41,838 nucleotides of DNA from Anaerolinea thermophila (GTDB taxonomy: Bacteria > Chloroflexota > Anaerolineae > Anaerolineales > Anaerolineaceae): the NCBI RefSeq assembly GCF_020723905.1, contig NZ_DYHZ01000007.1, positions 1 through 41,838 of the forward strand. The letters are read 5' to 3'. The translations under genes and the position numbers were made by a program. Under the pieces are notes generated by a model, which searched no databases, was not told the origin of the DNA, and worked only from the letters and a program-made list of their open reading frames with translations. Positions 15,959 through 23,824 of this stretch are shown piece by piece (positions within the stretch are counted from its first letter, which is position 1; each line of letters starts with the position of its first letter).

Positions 15959-16867
15959 ATGAGTCTGATTACCATTTTCACTGCTCCCAAACCCTTTACC
16001 GACCCACACATTGCGCTGATTCAGCACAATGCCATCCGTTCCTGGCTGGCGCTGGGTGAGCAGGTAGAGGTCATTCTGCTCGGCGAGGAAGAAGGTCTGG
16101 CGGAAGCGGCGGCGCTGTATGGCGTCAGGCATCTTCCGCAGGTGCAACGTACCCCTGCCGGCACGCCGCTGGTCTCGTCCATGTTTGCACTGGCGCGGGA
16201 ACATTCCACCAGTCCTCTGTTGTGTTGCGTGAATGCCGATATTCTGCTCACCCCTGACCTGCTCACGGTCGGGCAGACCATGCTGGAACGATATGCGCGC
16301 TTTTTAGTGGTAGGGCAACGCTGGGATCTGGATGTGCGCGAACCGCTGGATTTTTCTTCAGGTTGGGCGGGGCGCCTGCGTCAGCGTGTTCAGCAGGAAG
16401 GCAAGTTGCACAAAGCCACCGGTTCGGATTACTTTCTCTTCCCGCGCGGATGCTTTACGGATATGCCCGCGTTTGCCATTGGACGGGCAGGCTGGGACAA
16501 CTGGATGATCTACTCCGGGCGCGCTCAGGGCTTTCCGGTGGTAGATGCCACTCATGACCTGTTCATTGTTCATCAGAATCACGATTACCGCCACCTTCCC
16601 GGCGGACAGCCCCACTATAAACACCCGGAGACGCTGGAGAACGTGCGTCTTGCCGGTGGCAGACGAGCCATTTTTGAACTCCCTGATGTCAGCCATCGGC
16701 TGGTAAATGGGAAACTGGTACGTCCGCCGTTGACCTGGCAACGCTTCTGGCGTGAGGTGGAGGTTTTCCCGCTGGTAAAATGGCATTCGTACCCACTGGC
16801 GGTAGGGATGTACTTCTTGCTCCACCCGAAAAAAGCCTACCGCGAGTATCGTGAAGGGAGACTATAA
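15959..16867 (+). CDS. Putative GT-A type glycosyltransferase
   Basis: A 302-residue protein with a GT-A-like N-terminal half. It opens with SLITIFTAPKPFTDPHIALIQHNAIRSW, then has a probable nucleotide-sugar acidic motif in LLCCVNADILL (about 81-91), and a later GSDYFLFPRG segment (about 156-165). An AGWDNWMIY motif follows (about 178-186), resembling the acceptor/catalytic acid segment of such enzymes. The C-terminus has a basic, hydrophobic stretch (about 270-295) that may touch the membrane. It starts seven bases after spsF. I recognise the general fold but not the exact family. It probably adds a sugar to the growing glycan. Confidence 0.6.
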   Translation: MSLITIFTAPKPFTDPHIALIQHNAIRSWLALGEQVEVILLGEEEGLAEAAALYGVRHLPQVQRTPAGTPLVSSMFALAREHSTSPLLCCVNADILLTPDLLTVGQTMLERYARFLVVGQRWDLDVREPLDFSSGWAGRLRQRVQQEGKLHKATGSDYFLFPRGCFTDMPAFAIGRAGWDNWMIYSGRAQGFPVVDATHDLFIVHQNHDYRHLPGGQPHYKHPETLENVRLAGGRRAIFELPDVSHRLVNGKLVRPPLTWQRFWREVEVFPLVKWHSYPLAVGMYFLLHPKKAYREYREGRL

Positions 16868-16870
16868 AGC

Positions 16871-17827
16871 ATGCGTATTGGACAGAATCCTGCCAAATTT
16901 GTCAAAGAGGTAGCACGCCCGGAGCGTATTACCGTGGCGGTCTTGAACTACATTCCCTTTCTGAGTGGGTTTTACGCCGAAGCGCTGGATGTGCTCAAGG
17001 TATGCCTGGAGAGTGCTCGCAACGATCCGGGACTGCCCTTTGACTTAATGGTGTTCGACAATGCTTCCTGCGAAGAAGTGCGACAGTATTTGCTGGACGA
17101 GCATCAGGCAGGACGCATTCAGTATCTGTTCCTCTCCGAGAAAAATCTGGGCAAGGGTGGCGCGTGGAACATCATTCTCGCTGGCGCGCCGGGGGAAATC
17201 ATTGCATACGCCGATAGCGATGTGCTCTTCTTGCCAGGATGGCTCAAACGGTCGGTTGAATTACTGGAAACCTATCCCCGCGTAGGGATGGTTACAGCGC
17301 GTCCTTTCCGCACCCGTGAAGAATACATGACTGCCACACTGGAATGGGCTCAACGCACGCCTGAAGTTCAGGTGGAAGAGGGACAACTCATTCCATGGGA
17401 AGTTTTTCTGGAATTTGACCTGAGTCTGGGGCAGAGTGAAGAAGAAATCCGCCGGCGCTATGAAAGCACCCGGGATGTGCGCCTGACCTACCACGGCGTA
17501 CCTGCATTTGCGGGCGCTTCACACTGGCAGTTCACGGCGTGGAAGACTACTTTACAGAACTTCCTGCCCTTCAGCATGGATCGTCCCATGGGACAGGTCA
17601 AACAACTGGATGAGCGCATGAATGCGGCTGGCTTCCTGCGCCTGATGACTCCCGAACCGCTGGCAATGAACATGAGCAATACCCTGCGCGGTGTTCAACG
17701 GGCGGGTTCTGCACCGGTATCCCAGCCGGTTCGCAGGAAAGTTTCCGCTCTGCTGGAATTCCCACCAGTTAAAAAAGGGTTGCTCTCACTCTACGATTCC
17801 ATTTTCCGCTGGTATTATGACCGATAA
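16871..17827 (+). CDS. GT2-like glycosyltransferase
   Basis: This 318-residue GT-A glycosyltransferase shows ITVAVLNYIPFLSGFYAEALDVLKVCLES, LMVFDNASCEEVRQYL (about 59-74), LSEKNLGKGGAWN and IIAYADSDVLFLPGW (about 109-123), where DSD is the DxD metal/nucleotide site. A long insert (about 145-215) separates this from a GVPAFAGASHWQFTAW segment. It lies three bases after the preceding glycosyltransferase gene, with a GGGAGA site, and overlaps the following gene by 11 bases. Soluble, cytoplasmic. Donor and acceptor unknown. Confidence 0.75.
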   Translation: MRIGQNPAKFVKEVARPERITVAVLNYIPFLSGFYAEALDVLKVCLESARNDPGLPFDLMVFDNASCEEVRQYLLDEHQAGRIQYLFLSEKNLGKGGAWNIILAGAPGEIIAYADSDVLFLPGWLKRSVELLETYPRVGMVTARPFRTREEYMTATLEWAQRTPEVQVEEGQLIPWEVFLEFDLSLGQSEEEIRRRYESTRDVRLTYHGVPAFAGASHWQFTAWKTTLQNFLPFSMDRPMGQVKQLDERMNAAGFLRLMTPEPLAMNMSNTLRGVQRAGSAPVSQPVRRKVSALLEFPPVKKGLLSLYDSIFRWYYDR

Positions 17828-19262
17828 AACGATTTTCATCTCTGCCGATCACGGGCTTTCGATTGTCTATTTTCTGCAAACGGATGTCCTGCCCACGTTG
17901 CTGGAAAGCGGCGCTCGTGTAGTCGTCCTGACCGATGACGGTATCCGCGATCAGATTGCCGCCAGGTTTGCCCAGCCCAATCTGATAATCGAGGGGTTGC
18001 GCTTCCGTCAGTGCCGCGAGTATTTTGAGAAAAAGGATCACTCTCTGCAGTACTGGGTGCATTTCCTGCGCTGGATGGGTGGTTCCAATCGCATTAACAC
18101 CAACGCCATGGACGGGCATCTGCGCCAGATGGGACATGAGGCATCGCCACGCGCCAAACGTCTCATGCCTGTCATCCGCGGCTTGACTTACCTTCTGCGC
18201 CGTTCCCGGCTTGCCCGGCAGGCTCTGGTCAACTTTCAGCGCCGCTACACGCCCAATATCTATGCCGATTTATTTGAGAAGTATCAGCCGTCGCTGGTGG
18301 TTGCCAGTACCCCGGGCTGGCGCTGGGATCGTTACCTGCTCCGCGAAGCCGCCGCGCGCGGTATTCTTACCGCGGCAGTGATTGTCGGCTGGGACAACCC
18401 GTCCAGTTACCGGTTGCCAGGTGCACCGGTGGATTGGATCACCTGCTGGAGCGAGATTCAAAAGCAGGAACTGGTGCTGGGTTCGGATTGGAAGCCCGAA
18501 CGGGTTCATGTGGGTGGCATTCCTTCTTATGATGGTTATTTCCGTGGCACGTGGAAAATGTCCCGTGAGGAATACTTCCGCCTGCATGGGCTGGATCCGA
18601 ACCGGAAACTGCTTTCTTATGCCTGTTCGTTTGTCACCTTCTCACCCAACTTTGCCAATATCCGTGCGCTGGCTGAACTGGTGAATCAGGATGCCCTGGC
18701 AGAACCGGTGCAGTTACTCATCCGCCTGCACCCCAATCATTTCCAGCCGGGGTCGTTGTACGAGCAGGAAGCCAACCGCGTTCGAGAACTGATACGCGAC
18801 ATGCCCCATGTGCATCTGGTGGAGCCGGTGCCGCTGGGCGGAGAACTGGGGTATTATTCCGGCGAGGATATGCCCGAAAAAGCCTCCATGATGGCGTATT
18901 CGGATGTCTTTCTGACGGTGTATTCCACCATGGTGGTGGAAACCGCCATTCACGACCGACCCATTGTCAGTGTGTGTATTGACGAGCCGGGCGGATGGAA
19001 CACGCCGGGCAAATTTTCGCTTTCTTTGCAGGAAATTGGGGAATGGCCCACTCACCTGCGTTTCCGTGCTGCGGGGGCGGGCAGGGTGGCATACAACGCC
19101 GGGCAGTTGAAAGAAATCCTTAATCTGTATCTGCGTGCGCCCGAAACCGATTCTGCCCAGCGCCGTCAGTTTATTCAAGATGAATGTACCTTTACCGATG
19201 GTTCGGCTGGACGGCGCACGGGGGAGTTTCTTTGCAGGTTGTTGGAAAGAGGTGAGGCATGA
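17817..19262 (+). CDS. Putative GT-B glycosyltransferase / CDP-glycerol transferase-like protein
   Basis: The protein has 481 residues from the ATG at 17817, which overlaps the previous gene's end by 11 bases. The N-terminal domain begins KTIFISADHGLSIVYFLQTDVLPTLLESG, a GT-B start. The C-terminal domain has LLSYACSF (about 262-269), LLIRLHPNHF (about 299-308), and ASMMAYSDVFLTVYSTMVVETAIHDRPIVSVCID (about 357-390). This HP plus STMVVE arrangement is shared with capsule, Kdo and CDP-glycerol:glycerophosphate transferases. It likely adds a sugar or polyol phosphate to the chain. The 3' end overlaps the next gene by four bases (ATGA). Exact class is unsettled. Confidence 0.6.
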   Translation: MTDKTIFISADHGLSIVYFLQTDVLPTLLESGARVVVLTDDGIRDQIAARFAQPNLIIEGLRFRQCREYFEKKDHSLQYWVHFLRWMGGSNRINTNAMDGHLRQMGHEASPRAKRLMPVIRGLTYLLRRSRLARQALVNFQRRYTPNIYADLFEKYQPSLVVASTPGWRWDRYLLREAAARGILTAAVIVGWDNPSSYRLPGAPVDWITCWSEIQKQELVLGSDWKPERVHVGGIPSYDGYFRGTWKMSREEYFRLHGLDPNRKLLSYACSFVTFSPNFANIRALAELVNQDALAEPVQLLIRLHPNHFQPGSLYEQEANRVRELIRDMPHVHLVEPVPLGGELGYYSGEDMPEKASMMAYSDVFLTVYSTMVVETAIHDRPIVSVCIDEPGGWNTPGKFSLSLQEIGEWPTHLRFRAAGAGRVAYNAGQLKEILNLYLRAPETDSAQRRQFIQDECTFTDGSAGRRTGEFLCRLLERGEA

Positions 19263-20230
19263 AAGTCCTGATTGCCGGCTTTGGTTCAATTGGCAGACGC
19301 CACCTGCGCAATCTGCGCGCGCTGGGTGTAGAGGATATTCTGCTTTTGCGGTCGCACCGCAGTACCCTGCCTGATGATGAAATTGCCGGGTTGCCTGTCG
19401 AAACCGACATCCATGCAGCGCTGGCGCACCGCCCGGATGCTGTGATTGTTGCCAATCCCACGGCACTGCATTTGCAGGTTGCCATTCCCGCCGCGGAGCA
19501 GGGGTGCTCCATTCTCATGGAAAAGCCCATTGCGGACTCCACCGAAGAGATTCCTGCCCTGCGGCAGGCGCTGGAAAGCGGTGGGGGGCAGTTGCTGGTG
19601 GGCTTTCAGTTCCGATTTCATCCCACGTTACAGAAGGCGGCGCAGTTACTGGCGGATGGGGCAATTGGACGGGTGGTCTCGGTGCGTTCACACTGGGGAG
19701 AGTACCTGCCCAACTGGCATCCATGGGAAGATTATCGCCAGAGTTATGCTGCGCGTCCTGAACTGGGCGGCGGGGTGATTCTCACCCTGTGCCATCCATT
19801 TGATTATCTGCGCTGGCTGGCGGGAGAGTATGTGATTGCCTGGGCGGGAGGTGGTACTCTGGGCGATCTGGAATTACAGGTTGAGGATTGTGCCGAAATC
19901 GGGTTGAGATTCCACAGCGGCGCGGTGGGCACTCTGCATCTGGATTACCTGCAGCAACCCCCCAGCCACACACTGGAAATCATTGGTACGATGGGGACAT
20001 TGCAGTGGGATAATTCAGATGCCACCCTGCGGGTCTTTCGTGCGGGCGAGAGCGACTGGCAGGTCTTCCATGCGCCGGAAGGGTTTGAGCGCAACTGGCT
20101 CTTCCTGGAGGAAATGCGCCATTTCCTGGCAGTTGCTCGCCGGGAGGTGGTGCCGGTGTGCACGCTGGAAGACGGCGTGCGCGCACTTCAACTGGCGCTG
20201 GCGGCGCGTGAAGCCCTGAAAGCAATATAA
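19259..20230 (+). CDS. Gfo/Idh/MocA-family oxidoreductase
   Basis: A 323-residue NAD(P)-dependent sugar oxidoreductase. The Rossmann start is MKVLIAGFGSIGRRHLRNLRALG (GxGxxG at about 7-12), followed by VIVANPTALHLQVAIPAAEQG and the family's MEKPIADS motif (about 86-93), whose Lys is usually catalytic. The C-terminal alpha/beta domain has GVILTLCHPFDYLRWLAGE, with a His in the catalytic region. Such enzymes oxidise or reduce hydroxyl groups of free or nucleotide-linked sugars. Context suggests a sugar modification in the set B ulosonic acid genes or its precursor; similar oxidoreductases accompany SDR, NeuA and NeuB genes in flagellin glycan loci of Campylobacter. Substrate unknown. Confidence 0.8.
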   Translation: MKVLIAGFGSIGRRHLRNLRALGVEDILLLRSHRSTLPDDEIAGLPVETDIHAALAHRPDAVIVANPTALHLQVAIPAAEQGCSILMEKPIADSTEEIPALRQALESGGGQLLVGFQFRFHPTLQKAAQLLADGAIGRVVSVRSHWGEYLPNWHPWEDYRQSYAARPELGGGVILTLCHPFDYLRWLAGEYVIAWAGGGTLGDLELQVEDCAEIGLRFHSGAVGTLHLDYLQQPPSHTLEIIGTMGTLQWDNSDATLRVFRAGESDWQVFHAPEGFERNWLFLEEMRHFLAVARREVVPVCTLEDGVRALQLALAAREALKAI

Positions 20231-20231
20231 T
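20226..20231 (+). promoter_or_regulatory. possible internal -10 box before the lipoprotein pair
   Basis: TATAAT overlaps the stop of the oxidoreductase gene, 27 bases before the lipoprotein start. No -35 hexamer is seen at proper spacing, so this may be chance in an A/T-rich stop-codon region. If real, it would let the lipoproteins be made apart from the rest of the locus. Confidence 0.22.
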
Positions 20232-20257
20232 AGCCTGCCGAAAAGGAGAGACTCGGT

Positions 20258-20992
20258 ATGAAACATGTACGACTTCGTGGGTGGATGGGACTGCTGATGC
20301 TGGCAATGCTGTGGTTAAGTGCCTGTGTTTCGCCTGCACCGACAGCCACGCCTGCCCCTCTGCCCACCGATACCCCTCAACCTACGGTGACGGTCCCCCC
20401 TACCGCTACTCTCACGCTCACCCCAACCACCACCACAACGCCAACGTTGACCCTGACCCCGACGCTGACCCCTACCCTGGCGCCGTCCTTTGAGCAGGCG
20501 AAGGTCATTGAATTGCGTCTGGGGGTTGGCGGATATCAGATGGTTGTGGTGGTGCCTTCTCTCCATGTACCATATAACCTGATTCTGGGCGGAATTCAAT
20601 TTACCTGTACATTTGATGAGAAGTATGCGGAGCGTTTGTTCTGTTTCGGGCTGGCAAAGCCACCGCTGGATCAATCGCTCACTCTGGCTTTCCTGGACCC
20701 CGAAACGGGAAAAGTGGTTTATCAGGGTAAAATCATTCTCGATTCGCGTGCCTTGCCCACGCCGGTGCCTTCTGGATACAGTCAGTATGATTGCCCGGAC
20801 CGCGGCAAGAACGTTACCTGTGAAATGGAGTGTCGTATAGCACCGGATGGCAATCCCTGTGTGGTTGCCACCTGTTTCGATGCCTGTGGCCCTTACTACT
20901 CGGTTCACACCTGTCCGGAGAATGTTTCTCAGTGGACGCTGTGTGATGATAATCTCTGGCGGGAGATGAAATCCCGCTATAACATCCCATAA
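20258..20992 (+). CDS. Cys-rich lipoprotein, first of a tandem pair
   Basis: This 244-residue lipoprotein has a signal peptide with basic start and LSAC lipobox (Cys23), so it is expected to be lipid-anchored on the outer face of the cytoplasmic membrane. A Thr/Pro-rich spacer (about 27-75) follows, then a folded domain (about 80-244) with ten cysteines. The domain includes EKYAERLFC, LFLDPETGK-like strands, YDCPDRGK, CEMECRIAPDG and CFDACGPYYSVHTC. The even cysteine count suggests five disulfides, hence extracytoplasmic folding. The next gene encodes a paralogue with all ten cysteines conserved. I know no family for the domain. An AAAAGGAGAG site precedes the ATG. Its place inside a glycan locus suggests binding, anchoring or processing of the surface glycan. 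Confidence 0.72.
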   Translation: MKHVRLRGWMGLLMLAMLWLSACVSPAPTATPAPLPTDTPQPTVTVPPTATLTLTPTTTTTPTLTLTPTLTPTLAPSFEQAKVIELRLGVGGYQMVVVVPSLHVPYNLILGGIQFTCTFDEKYAERLFCFGLAKPPLDQSLTLAFLDPETGKVVYQGKIILDSRALPTPVPSGYSQYDCPDRGKNVTCEMECRIAPDGNPCVVATCFDACGPYYSVHTCPENVSQWTLCDDNLWREMKSRYNIP

Positions 20993-21006
20993 AAAGGTAG
21001 TTGGCA

Positions 21007-21741
21007 ATGAAGAAGTTGTGGGTGATGTTTGTTTTGATTGTGCTCTTCCTGCAAGCCTGTCAGCCTCAGGCAGTGGCAGTGCCTTCTCCGCAGTCGCCAG
21101 AACCAGCGGCAACGCTTCGTCCTTCGGCAACTGTTCTCCCTTCGGCTACGGCAACATGGACGCCTACCATGACGCAAACACCCACCCTGACCCCCACCGT
21201 TACGCAGATTCCCACTGCCACGCCGGTGGCACAGTTTGAAGATTTGAAAATCCTGGTCCTGGAAAACAAACTGGGCGGCTGGAGTATGCAATGGGTTCTC
21301 CCGGGTGTGCAGGTGCCGCTGAAAATGATGCTGGACAACCGCGAATACACCTGCTCGGTGGATGCGAAATATCCCGATCGGTTGTTCTGTCAGGGACTGG
21401 CTCAGCCCGCGCTGGATCGTCCGTTGACGCTGGTTTTTCTGAATCCGGAATCCGGTGTAGAGATATACCGTACGAGTTTTATCATTCCAGCGGCGCTGAT
21501 GTCCCCTCCTACTCCAGTGGGATATGCTCAAACCAATTGCCCTGACCGGGGAAAGAAGGTATCCTGTGAAACAGAATGCCGGATTGCCCCGGATGGCACG
21601 CCCTGCATTGTAGCAACCTGTGTGGATGCCTGCGGTCCGTATTTCTCGGTGCATTCCTGCCCCGACGACATGCCGCTCCCCTCGCCTTCATGTAATGCTG
21701 AACAGTGGGCGGCGATGAAAAAGAAGTACCAGATTCCGTAA
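21007..21741 (+). CDS. Cys-rich lipoprotein, second of a tandem pair
   Basis: The protein has 244 residues from the ATG at 21007 (an in-frame TTG two codons upstream is less likely). Its signal peptide ends at a LQAC lipobox (Cys18), then a Thr/Pro spacer (about 30-75) and a domain aligned with the preceding protein. Shared features are a KYPDRLFC motif, LDRPLTLVFLNPESG, GY-x-Q-x-x-CPDRGK, CETECRIAPDG and CVDACGPYFSVHSC, again with ten cysteines at matching positions. The pair clearly arose by duplication but has diverged in strands outside the cysteines, so they may have different ligands. It starts 14 bases after the first lipoprotein, with an AAAGG site. Function unknown. Confidence 0.72.
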   Translation: MKKLWVMFVLIVLFLQACQPQAVAVPSPQSPEPAATLRPSATVLPSATATWTPTMTQTPTLTPTVTQIPTATPVAQFEDLKILVLENKLGGWSMQWVLPGVQVPLKMMLDNREYTCSVDAKYPDRLFCQGLAQPALDRPLTLVFLNPESGVEIYRTSFIIPAALMSPPTPVGYAQTNCPDRGKKVSCETECRIAPDGTPCIVATCVDACGPYFSVHSCPDDMPLPSPSCNAEQWAAMKKKYQIP

Positions 21742-21751
21742 AAGAGGAAGC

Positions 21752-22576
21752 ATGAGCGATATCTTTGAAAAGTTCAGTCTAAAAGGACGCGCTGCCATTG
21801 TGACCGGCGGCGCAGGCTTGCTGGGTGTGGAATTCTGCCGCACGCTTGGACAGGCAGGCGCTGCAGTGCTGGTGGCAGACCTGAACGCGGAAGCGGCGTA
21901 TCAGACGGCAGAAAGCCTTCGCGCCGAAGGCTTGACGGCTTTGCACGCTGCTGTGGATGTCACCCAGCCCGAGTCGGTGCAGGCGATGGTGGAAGCCTGC
22001 GTTGAGGAATTTGGATCGCTGGATATCATCGTCAATTCTGCCGCCATGGATCCCAAATTTGACGCTTCGCAGGCGGGCAGGCATACCAATGCCTTTGAGG
22101 ATTATCCACTGGAGATGTGGAAGCAAGCCCTTGATGTCAACCTGACGGGGGTTTTCCTGTGCTGTCAGGCGGCAGCGCGCCAGATGGTGGCGCAGGGTGG
22201 GCGCGGTTCGATTATTAATATTTGCTCGACATACGGTCTGGTGCCCCCCGATCAGCGCATCTACGAAAAGCCCGGTCATCCTAAACAGTTCAAACCCGCT
22301 TTTTATACCGCCACCAAAGCCGGCGTGTTGGGGTTGACCAGGTACATTGCTGCTTATTACGCTGGTACGCAGATTCGGGCAAACTGTCTGACTCCTGGCG
22401 GCGTGTACAATCATCACGATGAGACTTTTGTGCGCAATTACTCCTATCGCACCATCATGGGGCGCATGGCACAGCGCGATGAGATGAACGGCGCTTTGCT
22501 CTTCCTTGCCTCCGATGCTTCTTCTTACATGACCGGCGGTAACGTCATCGTGGATGGGGGGTGGACAGTATGGTAA
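21752..22576 (+). CDS. Short-chain dehydrogenase, flagellin-glycan (PtmA-like) type
   Basis: This 274-residue classical SDR has the NAD(P) motif TGGAGLLGVEF (about 18-28), NSAAMDPKF in place of the usual NNAG (about 90-98), an ICSTYG catalytic-serine strand (about 151-156), and Tyr-x3-Lys in FYTATKAG. About 20 extra residues lie between the Ser strand and the Tyr (PPDQ...KQFKP). The C-terminus MTGGNVIVDGGWTVW is typical. That insert and the NSAA motif recall SDRs in nonulosonic acid loci. It starts ten bases after the lipoprotein pair and its stop overlaps the start of the NeuA/HAD gene (ATGGTAA), so both are probably translated together. The likely role is an oxidation or reduction in the set B sugar pathway. 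Confidence 0.78.
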   Translation: MSDIFEKFSLKGRAAIVTGGAGLLGVEFCRTLGQAGAAVLVADLNAEAAYQTAESLRAEGLTALHAAVDVTQPESVQAMVEACVEEFGSLDIIVNSAAMDPKFDASQAGRHTNAFEDYPLEMWKQALDVNLTGVFLCCQAAARQMVAQGGRGSIINICSTYGLVPPDQRIYEKPGHPKQFKPAFYTATKAGVLGLTRYIAAYYAGTQIRANCLTPGGVYNHHDETFVRNYSYRTIMGRMAQRDEMNGALLFLASDASSYMTGGNVIVDGGWTVW

Positions 22577-23805
22577 GCGCAAAGCCCGAAGTCCTGGCGA
22601 TTATCCCGGCGCGGGGTGGTTCTAAAGGCATCCCCCGTAAGAATATCAAATTGTTCGCCGGACACCCTCTGATTGCGTATTCCATTGCCGCAGGCGTGCA
22701 GGCAGAGAGCGTCACCCGTGTGATTGTCTCCACCGACGACGAAGAGATTGCCGCGGTAGCGCGACAGTACGGTGCGGAGGTGCCCTTCCTGCGCCCTGCA
22801 GAACTGGCACAGGATCAGACGCTGGATTTACCAGTTTTTCAGCATGCTTTGCGCTGGCTGGAAGAACGCGAAGGGTACCGCCCTGAGGTGGTAGTGCAAT
22901 TACGTCCTACATCACCGGTTCGCCCGCCTGCGCTGGTGGATGAAGCCGTGCGCATCTTGCTGGAGCACCCCGAAGCCGATTCGGTGCGCGGGGTGGTTCC
23001 GGCGGGGCAGAATCCGCATAAGATGTGGCGTATTGACCCGCAAACCGGAGTGATGAAAAATCTGCTGGATGTGCCGGGGGTAGATGAGCCTTACAATGCG
23101 CCGCGTCAGATTCTTCCGCCGGTGTACTGGCAAACCGGACACATAGATGCCATTCGCCCGCGTGCCATCCATGCTGGCTCAATGAGCGGAAAAATCATCC
23201 TGCCGGTGATGGTGGATCCGGCGTACACGGTGGATATTGACACCCCCAAGGACTGGGCGCGTTCGGAATGGCTGGTGTGGTACAGTGACCTGGAGATTGT
23301 CTATCCCGGACGCAGGCGCCGACCACTCCCTCAACGGGTGGATCTGGTGGTGCTGGACTTTGACGGCGTGATGACCGATAACCGGGTCTGGGTAAACGAA
23401 GAAGGGCGTGAAATGGTCGCTGCCAATCGTTCGGATAGTTTAGGGCTTGCCTACCTGCGCCGGGAGGGGGTGAAGGTGGTAGTGCTTTCGACCGAAACCA
23501 ATCCGGTGGTGGCGGCGCGCTGTCGCAAGTTGAACCTTCCGGTATATCAGGGTGTGAATGACAAAGCCGCGGCATTGCCCGGAATTTTGCAGGAGATGGG
23601 GGTATCTCCCGAGCATACCATTTACGTTGGCAACGACAGCAATGATGTTCCCTGTTTCCCGCTGGTTGCCTGTGCGCTGGTGGTGGAAGATGCGCAAACG
23701 GCGGCACGGCGGGCGGCAGATATTATTCTGACCCGCAGGGGTGGTCACGGCGCGGTGCGGGAAGTCTGTGATATCCTGCTTCAGCGTATGGGAAAGTTTG
23801 TATAA
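22570..23805 (+). CDS. neuA: CMP-ulosonic acid synthetase fused to KdsC-like HAD phosphatase
   Basis: A 411-residue two-domain protein. The N-terminal cytidylyltransferase (about 6-240) carries the CTP-binding motif ARGGSKGIPRKN (14-25), QLRPTSPVRPP (110-120) and VDIDTPKDW (221-229). The C-terminal HAD domain (about 257-405) has an intact catalytic set: DFDG (Asp263, Asp265), Ser307-Thr308, Lys332 and GNDSND (354-359). This is the KdsC/YrbI type that removes phosphate from 8- or 9-phosphorylated ulosonic acids. The same architecture occurs in animal CMAS. The next gene encodes an animal-like NeuB. Together they suggest synthesis of a 9-phosphate, dephosphorylation and CMP activation. A GTG three codons upstream is an alternative start. 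Confidence 0.88.
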   Translation: MVSAKPEVLAIIPARGGSKGIPRKNIKLFAGHPLIAYSIAAGVQAESVTRVIVSTDDEEIAAVARQYGAEVPFLRPAELAQDQTLDLPVFQHALRWLEEREGYRPEVVVQLRPTSPVRPPALVDEAVRILLEHPEADSVRGVVPAGQNPHKMWRIDPQTGVMKNLLDVPGVDEPYNAPRQILPPVYWQTGHIDAIRPRAIHAGSMSGKIILPVMVDPAYTVDIDTPKDWARSEWLVWYSDLEIVYPGRRRRPLPQRVDLVVLDFDGVMTDNRVWVNEEGREMVAANRSDSLGLAYLRREGVKVVVLSTETNPVVAARCRKLNLPVYQGVNDKAAALPGILQEMGVSPEHTIYVGNDSNDVPCFPLVACALVVEDAQTAARRAADIILTRRGGHGAVREVCDILLQRMGKFV

Positions 23806-23824
23806 ATTCAAAGAGGAGTGAAAA

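Noticed and set aside
20335-20500. Tandem DNA repeat
   Set aside because: The repeated look comes from Thr/Pro codons of the lipoprotein spacer; unit length and sequence are irregular. The same applies to the spacer at about 21090-21230 and the LCP tail.
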